Shown piece by piece: positions 1 to 5,908 of a stretch of DNA of 12,259 bases; within the stretch, counting starts at the first letter, position 1; every line of letters begins with the position of its first letter. The DNA is taken from NCBI GenBank assembly GCA_002686955.1, contig NYZA01000087.1:1-12259 (forward strand), read 5' to 3'. The stretch is from Gemmatimonadota bacterium (GTDB lineage Bacteria > GCA-2686955). Under the pieces are notes generated by a model. That model did no database searches. It saw nothing but the letters and a program-made list of their open reading frames with translations, and was not told the DNA's origin. The position numbers were made by a program, and so were the translations under genes.

Positions 1-1587
1 ATCGACGTCGTCTGCCCCGAGGGCGACCCCTGGAGGCAGGAGATCCGCAGCGAAGGGGTCTACTCGATCAGCGGCTGGTTCATGTGCAGCGGCCAGATGA
101 TGAACATGGTCTCCGAGGAGTTCCGCCACTACTTCCTCACCGCCAACCACTGCGGCATCAGCACCGGCAACGACCAGAGCGTCGTCGTCTATTGGAACTT
201 CGAATCGCCCTCCTGCGGCATGCTCTCGGGCGGTAGCCTCGCCGACAACCAGTCCGGTTCGACCTGGCGCTCCGGCAACTCCTTCTCCGACTTCACCCTC
301 ATCGAGCTCGACGATGATCCCGATCCCGCCTGGCAGGTCGCCTACTCCGGCTTCGACGCGACCGGCGACGTCCCCTCCTCCTGCGTCGCGATCCACCACC
401 CCGGAACCGACGAGAAGGCGATCAGCTTCAACGACGACGCGCTGATCAGCGAGTCCTACCTCGGCAACCTTCCGAACAACCACAGCCACTGGCAGGTGAA
501 TGACTGGGAGGTGGGAACGACCGAGCCAGGCTCCTCCGGCTCCGGGATCTGGGATCCGAACCACCGATTGATCGGGCAGCTCCACGGCGGCTACGCGTCC
601 TGCACCAGCATCACACCCGACTGGTACGGACAGTTCTCCGAGTCGTGGGACCGCGGATCTTCGGCCAGCAGCCGCATCAAGGACTGGCTCGACCCTTACA
701 ACACCGGCATTCGCACGGTCGACACCGCCGATCCCCATCCGCCCACACCGACGACCGCCCTCTCCGCCTTCGGCAGCCGCGACTACTGCGACACCGTCAC
801 CAACGGCGTCTGGGAGCCGGGTGAGCAGATCTATGTGGGCGCGCAACTCCTGGCGGTCAACGGCGACGTCACGAACATTCAGGGGCAGCTCACGGCGCTG
901 AGCGGCGGCGTGACCGTTCTCGACGGGATCGCCTCCTGGCCCGACATTCCGCAAGGGACCGAGGCGATCAGCGAGTCGCCCCACTTCCTGGTGGAGCTCG
1001 ATCAGAGCGTTACCTGCGACGCCGTGCTCGAATTCCAGCTCGACACCCAGTTCGATCAGGGAACCGCTTCGACCACCTTCTCGCAGCAGGTCGGACGCGA
1101 CGGTCCGCCGCTCGGCACCTTCGAGTCGATCGACGTGCCCAAGTCGATCCCCGACGACTACCCGGGCGGCGCCACCAGCTCGATGAACGTGGCGGCGGGC
1201 GGTACGATCGACCGCGTCTGGGTCGGGCTCGAGATCGAGCACACCTGGGTCGGCGATCTCGAGGTCGAGGTGATCAGCCCTGATGGAACGACCGTGACCC
1301 TGCTCGATCGCGCCGGCGGAACCGGCTGCAATGACGACGATATGAGGGTCGTCTTTTCCGACGCCTCGCCGCTCGACTTGAACAACCACTGCGCCGATAC
1401 GACCCCCTGGTACGAGGGCTTCGGGCACCCACTCGAGGCGCTCAGCGCACTCTCGGGCGAGTCCGCGGCGGGCACCTGGAGCCTGCGCGTGATCGACCAC
1501 GCCGGCGCCGATACCGGCTCGATCGTTCGCTGGGGCGTTCGGATCTACGATGCCGAGGGCAGGATCTGCGAGGTCTGTTCGGGGTAG
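1..1587 (+). CDS. Secreted lysyl-endopeptidase-like serine protease with C-terminal P-domain (5' end missing)
   Basis: The gene is cut by the window start; its frame is open from base 1, so the signal peptide and any propeptide lie upstream. The catalytic domain resembles Achromobacter lysyl endopeptidase (chymotrypsin fold, family S1). His is in the ANHC motif (codon 148-150), preceded by YFLT and followed by a VVVYWNFE stretch. Asp is in SDFTLIEL (289-291). Ser is in EPGSSGSG (535-537), followed by IGQLHGG. An Asp before WYG downstream might be the Lys-specificity residue, but this needs an alignment. Next comes a beta-sandwich-like linker region (about 740-1100), then a proprotein-convertase P-domain (about 1111-1545) with conserved DLEVEVISPDGT and WSLRVIDHAGADTG-type blocks. 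The protein ends in CEVCSG. Family knowledge suggests an exported, calcium-stabilised degradative protease. The fold and family are confident; Lys specificity is inference. Confidence 0.93.
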   Translation: MDVVCPEGDPWRQEIRSEGVYSISGWFMCSGQMMNMVSEEFRHYFLTANHCGISTGNDQSVVVYWNFESPSCGMLSGGSLADNQSGSTWRSGNSFSDFTLIELDDDPDPAWQVAYSGFDATGDVPSSCVAIHHPGTDEKAISFNDDALISESYLGNLPNNHSHWQVNDWEVGTTEPGSSGSGIWDPNHRLIGQLHGGYASCTSITPDWYGQFSESWDRGSSASSRIKDWLDPYNTGIRTVDTADPHPPTPTTALSAFGSRDYCDTVTNGVWEPGEQIYVGAQLLAVNGDVTNIQGQLTALSGGVTVLDGIASWPDIPQGTEAISESPHFLVELDQSVTCDAVLEFQLDTQFDQGTASTTFSQQVGRDGPPLGTFESIDVPKSIPDDYPGGATSSMNVAAGGTIDRVWVGLEIEHTWVGDLEVEVISPDGTTVTLLDRAGGTGCNDDDMRVVFSDASPLDLNNHCADTTPWYEGFGHPLEALSALSGESAAGTWSLRVIDHAGADTGSIVRWGVRIYDAEGRICEVCSG

Positions 1588-1604
1588 AGTCGAAGAGGAG
1601 AGAT

Positions 1605-1633
1605 GGGGGGGCGATATGCGCTATCGTCCCCTC
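1605..1633 (+). terminator. GC-rich stem-loop between protease and moaB, possible terminator
   Basis: The core arms are 1607-1616 and 1622-1631, giving ten pairs with one G-T(U) wobble around the loop TGCGC. Two more outer pairs (one wobble) extend the stem to 1605-1633. It starts 18 bases after the protease stop and ends 28 bases before the moaB start, so a transcript end or mRNA barrier is plausible. No T-run follows on the plus strand, so it is not a classical intrinsic terminator. Confidence 0.35.
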
Positions 1634-1661
1634 CCGACTCCCCTTCAGCGGCTGAGATTCC

Positions 1662-2255
1662 ATGGCTCCGCTCGAAACACGCGCCGAATCAGATTCCACT
1701 ACCGGCGAGGCCGATCTCGCCCGCCTCGACGCGTCGATCTCTTTCCTCCCGGTGCGAATCGCCCTGCTGACCGTCTCCGACAGCCGCGGCGCCGCGGACG
1801 ACCGCTCCGGCGATCTTCTCGCTGCCCGTGTCGAGGCGGCGGGGCACGAGCTGGCGGCGCGGGCGATCGTGCGCGACGATCCCGACGCGATAGAGGCTCG
1901 GCTGCGGGAGTGGGTCGCCGCTCCGGAGATTCAGGTGGTCATCACAACCGGCGGCACCGGCATCACCGGCCGCGACCTGACCCCCGAAGCGATGGAGCGG
2001 GTCTGCGACAAGATCCTGCCCGGCTTCGGCGAGCTCTTCCGGTCGCTGAGCTTCCCATCGATCGGCACCTCGGCCATGCAATCCAGAGCGATCGGCGGCG
2101 TCGCGCGAGAGACCTACCTCTTCGCTCTTCCCGGCTCCACCGGTGCGTGCAAGGACGGGTGGGACAAGATCCTGCGGTGGCAGCTCGACATCCGCCACCG
2201 CCCCTGCAATCTGGTGGAGCTGATGCCGCGGCTCGGCGAGCGTTGCCCCGGATGA
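1662..2255 (+). CDS. moaB: MoaB/MogA-family molybdenum cofactor biosynthesis protein
   Basis: The product is 197 residues and colinear with E. coli MoaB (about 170) after roughly 30 extra N-terminal residues. Visible landmarks are VRIALLTVSDSRG (Asp40), the nucleotide/molybdopterin-binding loop TTGGTGITGRDLTPEA (about 95-110), the block FGELFRSLSFPSIGTSAMQSRA, and ALPGSTGACKDGW near the C-terminus. Family members bind molybdopterin; MogA-type enzymes adenylylate it before metal insertion, and MoaB can fill that role in some bacteria. It should be cytosolic. The ATG at 1662 has no clear Shine-Dalgarno. The only close alternative, a GTG at the first core strand, would leave almost no N-terminus. 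The stop overlaps the next gene by ATGA. No other cofactor genes lie in the window. The N-terminal extension is acidic and Ser/Thr-rich and probably disordered. Confidence 0.93.
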   Translation: MAPLETRAESDSTTGEADLARLDASISFLPVRIALLTVSDSRGAADDRSGDLLAARVEAAGHELAARAIVRDDPDAIEARLREWVAAPEIQVVITTGGTGITGRDLTPEAMERVCDKILPGFGELFRSLSFPSIGTSAMQSRAIGGVARETYLFALPGSTGACKDGWDKILRWQLDIRHRPCNLVELMPRLGERCPG

Positions 2256-2758
2256 AGACGATCTCTCGCCGACTCGTGCTGTTGCGGCACGCCAAGAGCT
2301 CCTGGAAGCGGCCGGATCACCACGATCGCGATCGGCCGCTTTCGGCCCGTGGCCGGCGAGACGCGCCCAGGGTGGCGGAACGGCTCGTTGCACTCGGCTG
2401 GGAACCGGAGCAGATCGTGAGCAGCGACGCCCGCCGGGCGAGAGAGACGGCGAAGCTGCTGCTCGGGGCCTTTGGGGACGGGGTGGAGATCACGCTCGAT
2501 CCCGCCCTCTATTCCGACGGCGCCTCCGCGATTCTCGACTCTCTATCGGGTCTCGAGCCGAGCGTCGGCGCCGCGATGGTGGTCGGCCACAACCCGGACA
2601 TGGAATGGGCGGTGCGGATCTTGTCCCGAAGCTCGATCGGCTTCGGCACCGCGACCGCGGTGTTGCTCAGCATCGACAACACGGCCGACTGGGCGGAGGC
2701 CTCCGGTCTGGCGGGGGAATGGACCGTCGAAGGGGTGATCCGGCCCGATCAGATCTGA
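2252..2758 (+). CDS. SixA-type histidine phosphatase family protein
   Basis: The product is 168 residues. The phosphohistidine-forming motif is LLRHAKSSW (Arg12-His13), where family members usually read RHG or RHA. It is followed by DRPLSARGRRDA, the SSDARRARETA arginine block that binds phosphate, and the second catalytic His in VVGHNPDMEW. Short length and lack of an alpha insertion fit the COG2062/SixA subgroup. SixA itself dephosphorylates phosphohistidine on signalling or PTS proteins, but substrates of most members are unknown. I chose the ATG at 2252 because it overlaps the moaB stop by four bases (ATGA), typical of translational coupling, and puts the RHA motif at the usual distance. 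The frame is open far upstream through moaB, but that stretch is Arg/Pro-rich shadow. Its 3' end overlaps the convergent yciB gene by 10 bases. Confidence 0.9.
   Translation: MKTISRRLVLLRHAKSSWKRPDHHDRDRPLSARGRRDAPRVAERLVALGWEPEQIVSSDARRARETAKLLLGAFGDGVEITLDPALYSDGASAILDSLSGLEPSVGAAMVVGHNPDMEWAVRILSRSSIGFGTATAVLLSIDNTADWAEASGLAGEWTVEGVIRPDQI
2749..2758. other. Palindromic tail-to-tail overlap of two stop codons
   Basis: The ten bases TCAGATCTGA are a perfect palindrome. Read on the plus strand they give CAG ATC TGA, the end of the histidine phosphatase; read on the minus strand they give the same CAG ATC TGA, the end of the YciB protein. Both proteins therefore end Gln-Ile. There is no room for a terminator between the genes, so convergent transcripts must overlap. 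Confidence 0.9.
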
Positions 2759-3303
2759 ACCCCCTCCTCCTCGATCGCGTGCTTGGATATCAGGGGGATC
2801 TGGCTCATCGTGAAGAGCAGGGTGAGCGGCAGGAAGCCGAACACCTTGAAGGTCACCCATGCGTCGGTCGAGACGTTGCGCCAGACCGCCTCGTTCACGG
2901 CGGCCATGGTCAGGAAGAAGAAGCCCCAACGGATGCTGAGCAGGCGCCAGCCCTCATCGCTCATCTTCATCACCGATCCCAGAATCGGCTGGAGCAGTGC
3001 CCTTCCTCGTAAGACTCCCCCCAAGAGGATGACACCGAAAAGGGCGTTGACGATCGTGGGTTTCAGCTTGATGAAGGTCTCGTCTCGAAAGGCCACCGTC
3101 ATGCCTCCGAAGACCAGCACCACCACGGCGGTCACCAGCTGCATGGTGGAAACCTTGCGGGTCTTCCAGTACGAGACCGCGAGCGCGATCGTGATCGCGA
3201 TCATGAACGCGGCAGTGGCCGCCACGATGCCCCACCGGGCGTTCGCGAAGAAGAAAATCAGAAGGGGTCCGAAATCGAGAAGACCTTTGACTGTCGAATT
3301 CAT
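2749..3303 (-). CDS. yciB: YciB (septation protein A / IspZ family) inner-membrane protein
   Basis: The product is 184 residues, against about 179 for E. coli YciB, and colinear with it. N-terminal LLDFGPLLIFFF matches the family FLDFLPLVVFF, followed by ATAAFMIA, a VVLVFGGMTV segment, a charged FRDETFIKLKPT loop, NALFGVILLGG, WAV-like IRWGFFFLTMAAVNEAVW and the signature WVTFKVFGFLPLTLLFT. These give about five membrane helices. YciB proteins in proteobacteria act in envelope integrity and cell division. The ATG at 3303 matches the family start; a GGAGG lies upstream but too far (about 16 bases) for a standard ribosome site, so translation signals are weak. An upstream extension of this frame to 3492 would add Arg-rich, non-family residues and run into the divergent gene, so I exclude it. 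Confidence 0.92.
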   Translation of the reverse strand: MNSTVKGLLDFGPLLIFFFANARWGIVAATAAFMIAITIALAVSYWKTRKVSTMQLVTAVVVLVFGGMTVAFRDETFIKLKPTIVNALFGVILLGGVLRGRALLQPILGSVMKMSDEGWRLLSIRWGFFFLTMAAVNEAVWRNVSTDAWVTFKVFGFLPLTLLFTMSQIPLISKHAIEEEGVQI

Positions 3304-3401
3304 GGGCGGAAGAGTAGATCCTCCGTGCCGGCGATTCCACTTCCGCCGGAATGATACGATTCCGCCTTCTCGACAAGGGCCACCAGCAGGAATCGAAATC
3401 G
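3304..3401. promoter_or_regulatory. Divergent spacer between yciB and the AP-superfamily gene, with small palindrome
   Basis: This 98-base spacer must hold the promoters of both divergent genes. An 11-base inverted repeat, TTCCG-C-CGGAA, sits at 3341-3351 and could be an operator half-site pair, but is short enough to be chance. No convincing -35/-10 pair with normal spacing was seen. An AGGAA at 3388-3392 lies nine bases before the ATG at 3402. Confidence 0.25.
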
Positions 3402-4757
3402 ATGAACATCTTGAAGCGCGTCTTCGGCCGAAAGAGCCCGAAGCTCTTCTTCCTCGGGCTCGACGGCACTCCCCATACACTGCTGGAGACACTAGCCGGC
3501 GAAGGGGTCATGGAGAACTACGCCCGCATCCTCGAGCAGGGCTCCTCGCGCCGGATGGAAACCACGATTCCCGATATCTCATCGGTGGCCTGGTCGACCT
3601 GGATGACCGGCACCAACCCCGCCAAGCACCAGATTTTCGGCTTCACCGATCTGAAGCCGGCATCCTACAAGACATATTTCCCTAACTTCCAGCATCTCAA
3701 GGGCTCCCCGATCTGGGCGGTGCTCGGGGCCAAAGGGAAACGTTCCGTGATCCTGAATATCCCGGGCTCGTACCCGGCTCGGCCGATGAGCGGCGCGCTG
3801 ATCTCCGGATTCGTCGCCATCGATCTCGCCAAGGCGACCTTCCCGGCCGCGCATCTTCCCTTTCTGAAGAAGATCGGCTACCGGACCGACGTCGACGCGC
3901 GCAAGGCGGCCGAGGGCTGGGATATCTTCTTCGAGGAGCTCCATGATGTGCTTCGGGCACGGCGCGAAGCGATCTTCCATCTTCTCGAAAAAGAGAGTTG
4001 GGATCTTTTCGTCGCCGCGATCACCGGCACCGATCGCCTGCAGCATTTTCTGTGGACCGCCTACAGCGATCCGGAGCACGCCCACCACCAGGATTTTCTC
4101 GACTACTACCGGGCGGTCGATCGGCTGATCGGCGAGATCGACCGAGCCATCGGCGAGGATCATCCGCTCATGGTCATGAGCGACCACGGCTTCACCGACC
4201 TTCGCCACGAGGTCTACCTGAACTGCTGGCTCGAACAGCAGGGCTATTTGAAATGGAAGGTCGCCCCCGCGGATCGCACCGATATGCAGGCGATGGCGCC
4301 CGAGAGCCGCGCATTCTGTCTCGACCCCGGCCGGATCTACCTGCATGTCAAAGGGCGTCACCCGGCGGGCTGCGTCGCGCCGGAGGACTACCGCGCCTTG
4401 CGCGACGAGATCGAAACCAAGCTCGGGGCACTGAGCGATCCCGGCAACAACGACGCGCCCGTGATCCGATCGGTCCGTCGCAAGGAAGATCTGTACGACG
4501 GTCCCTACCTACAGCAATCTCCCGATCTGGTCTGCGTGCCCCACGACGGCTACGACATGAAGGGCGCCACGCGCGAGACCGAGCTCTTCGGCAACAAACA
4601 GTTCACCGGCATGCATACGCAGCATGGTGCGCATATCTTCGTGCGCGGGCACGAGATCGAGAAAGCGACACCCCACATTTGTGATGTGATGCCGACGATG
4701 CTCCGGCTTCTCGATGTAGAGATACCGGCGAACGTCGATGGAGTGTCGCTCGTTTGA
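3402..4757 (+). CDS. AP-superfamily phosphohydrolase without export signal (paralogue 1)
   Basis: The product is 451 residues, related to type I phosphodiesterase/nucleotide pyrophosphatase and the predicted phosphohydrolases of COG3379. All expected metal and nucleophile positions are visible: Asp21 in FLGLDGTP, the putative nucleophile Ser60 in IPDISSVAWSTWMTG, Asp211 and His215 in TGTDRLQHFLW, Asp261-His262 in MSDHGF, and His405 in TGMHTQHG. The enzyme should use two divalent metals, probably zinc, to hydrolyse or transfer a phosphate ester. No signal peptide or membrane helix is present, so it is predicted cytoplasmic. It lacks the roughly 120-150-residue beta-rich insertion of its two paralogues downstream. 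I prefer the ATG at 3402, with AGGAA nine bases upstream, over an in-frame ATG at 3351 that lacks a usable ribosome site. It converges on the neighbouring membrane-protein gene with only 11 bases between stops. The substrate is unknown. Confidence 0.9.
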   Translation: MNILKRVFGRKSPKLFFLGLDGTPHTLLETLAGEGVMENYARILEQGSSRRMETTIPDISSVAWSTWMTGTNPAKHQIFGFTDLKPASYKTYFPNFQHLKGSPIWAVLGAKGKRSVILNIPGSYPARPMSGALISGFVAIDLAKATFPAAHLPFLKKIGYRTDVDARKAAEGWDIFFEELHDVLRARREAIFHLLEKESWDLFVAAITGTDRLQHFLWTAYSDPEHAHHQDFLDYYRAVDRLIGEIDRAIGEDHPLMVMSDHGFTDLRHEVYLNCWLEQQGYLKWKVAPADRTDMQAMAPESRAFCLDPGRIYLHVKGRHPAGCVAPEDYRALRDEIETKLGALSDPGNNDAPVIRSVRRKEDLYDGPYLQQSPDLVCVPHDGYDMKGATRETELFGNKQFTGMHTQHGAHIFVRGHEIEKATPHICDVMPTMLRLLDVEIPANVDGVSLV

Positions 4758-4768
4758 TCGATCTCTGC

Positions 4769-5605
4769 CTAAAGCTCCACGCCCATCTTGTTCTTCAGCG
4801 CGAAGCCGCTGATGAGCGAAACGATGCAGAAGTACCAGAGAGCGGCCGGCAGCCCGCCCCAATTCCCCACGCCGAGCACCGATTCCACGTGGGGGTATTC
4901 GACTTCGACCACGTCGAAATGAGACTCGGCATCGAAGCGCGGTCCCCCCGGATAGAGGAAATCGTCCTCGAAGTTGTTCTTGGTCATTCTGTGGTAGAGC
5001 CGCTTCGGAGCGTCCGACGCGCCGACATAGATCGGCATAGTGATCGCTTCGTCGCCGTGGGTGAGAGTGAGCTCGTGGGCCCCGCCCCGCCGGGTCTTGA
5101 TCTTGTAAACGAATTCGGTTCTTGCCACGCGGAAGGGATCTCCGGTGACCTCGAGGCCGGAGCTGGTGCTCAGTGAAGGTGCCTGAGATGCGCGGGGGGC
5201 GTCTTCACCCATCCGTACGCTCACCTCGGTGGTGGTGTTCGGAGTGAGGGGCAGCACATCCCAGCGAATGACGAACTGCGCGATCAGCAAGAGCGCGACC
5301 GGCAGCAGAAGCACTATCGATCTCCCGGCCTGCCACGTGTAGCCGCCAACCGCGCCGAAGAGCTTGCCCTGTGCCCGCAAGAGTACGGCGATGTCTTGCT
5401 GAAATAGACGCACTTCGAGAACGGCGGCACTCATGCGCCGTTTTACATCTTTGATCGCGAGCTGATTCGTCGCCAGGGCATACGCCTTGAGAAAGACGAC
5501 GCCCATGACGACCGACCACACCGTGATCCCCGTGAGGACCGACCAACCGAAGGGAAGAAAGAGCAGGTCGAAAAGGGGCGTCATCAAGTTCGCGACAAGA
5601 GCCAT
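4769..5605 (-). CDS. Three-helix membrane protein with Oxa1/EMC3-like topology and extracytoplasmic insert
   Basis: The product is 278 residues. Helix 1 spans about 20-40, followed by a basic, helical loop (about 41-95, with KDVKRRM, EVRLFQQD and LLRAQGK). Helix 2 (about 96-113) is LLLPVALLLIAQFVIRW. A beta-rich soluble segment covers about 114-250, and helix 3 (about 252-270) precedes a short tail ending MGVEL. Positive charges place the loop between helices 1 and 2 and the C-terminus in the cytoplasm, and the 114-250 domain outside. A helical cytosolic hairpin between the first two helices is the core layout of the Oxa1 superfamily (YidC, EMC3, TMCO1, DUF106), so I suggest a distant relationship; the large insert is not typical. 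I recall similar uncharacterised bacterial proteins with NQ..I..VK..... LELRLF motifs, unverified. It is the last gene of the minus-strand operon, 68 bases after the ribbon-helix-helix gene. The ribosome site is weak (GAGA). Confidence 0.85.
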   Translation of the reverse strand: MALVANLMTPLFDLLFLPFGWSVLTGITVWSVVMGVVFLKAYALATNQLAIKDVKRRMSAAVLEVRLFQQDIAVLLRAQGKLFGAVGGYTWQAGRSIVLLLPVALLLIAQFVIRWDVLPLTPNTTTEVSVRMGEDAPRASQAPSLSTSSGLEVTGDPFRVARTEFVYKIKTRRGGAHELTLTHGDEAITMPIYVGASDAPKRLYHRMTKNNFEDDFLYPGGPRFDAESHFDVVEVEYPHVESVLGVGNWGGLPAALWYFCIVSLISGFALKNKMGVEL

Positions 5606-5651
5606 GATCGATTCTCACATGTCCGAGCCACCCTTCCGGGGGCCGCTCGAT

Positions 5652-5678
5652 TCGGAGTTCTAGCGTCGGAGTTCTAGC
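5652..5678. repeat. 13-bp tandem duplication across the stop of the ribbon-helix-helix gene
   Basis: TCGGAGTTCTAGC occurs at 5652-5664 and again at 5666-5678, a period of 14. The second copy covers the TAG stop (5674-5676, minus strand) of the ribbon-helix-helix gene. It looks like a small slippage duplication. Confidence 0.8.
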
Positions 5679-5868
5679 TGATGTAGCCCAGCCCTTTGAG
5701 CTTGGCCTTGATCTCCTCGTCCGAAGCCGCATCGTCGAAGTGTGAGAGCTCGCGCTCCAGCACGTGGTGGATGAATTCGCCCACCGAAGCGTAGCCACCG
5801 ACACTCGCCGCCTTTTCGGCCTTCTCGAGCAGGTCTTTGTCGATCTTGATCTTGGTTCCACCAAACAT
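5674..5868 (-). CDS. Small ribbon-helix-helix (CopG/MetJ-fold) protein
   Basis: The product is 64 residues. TKIKIDKDLLEKAEKAASVG has the alternating beta strand and first helix of a ribbon-helix-helix DNA-binding fold, and YASVGEFIHHVLERELSHF supplies the turn and second helix, as in ParD/VapB-like antitoxins and CopG repressors. An acidic linker then leads to a distinct tail, SDEEIKAKLKGLGYIS. The start is well supported: GAGGAG at 5875-5880 lies six bases before the ATG. It sits inside an operon between the periplasmic phosphohydrolase and the membrane protein, with no toxin gene beside it. It could therefore be an autoregulator of this operon, or a dimeric structural partner using the fold without DNA. 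Fold assignment is good; role is inference. Confidence 0.85.
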   Translation of the reverse strand: MFGGTKIKIDKDLLEKAEKAASVGGYASVGEFIHHVLERELSHFDDAASDEEIKAKLKGLGYIS

Positions 5869-5884
5869 GTTCTTCTCCTCGTTG

Positions 5885-5900
5885 CGGCGGCTCGCCGCCG
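5885..5900 (-). promoter_or_regulatory. GC-only hairpin before the ribbon-helix-helix gene
   Basis: CGGCGG and CCGCCG arms (5885-5890 and 5895-5900) enclose a four-base loop, six G-C pairs in all. The hairpin ends five bases before the GAGGAG ribosome site. There is no U-run, so mRNA processing or 3'-end protection of the upstream cistron, or modulation of translation, is more likely than termination. Confidence 0.4.
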
Positions 5901-5908
5901 AATGAAAA

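Noticed and set aside
1550-2251. Upstream in-frame extension of the histidine phosphatase
   Set aside because: The translated extension is Arg/Pro-rich and overlaps moaB out of frame; the phosphatase family starts a few residues before its RHA motif, matching the ATG at 2252.
4509-5176. Open frames crossing the convergent junction at 4757-4769
   Set aside because: They are antisense shadows of the cytoplasmic phosphohydrolase and the membrane protein; neither has motifs or a ribosome site.
5674-5868. Toxin-antitoxin pair
   Set aside because: The ribbon-helix-helix protein is antitoxin-like, but neither neighbour resembles a toxin: one is a 656-residue phosphohydrolase and the other a three-helix membrane protein.
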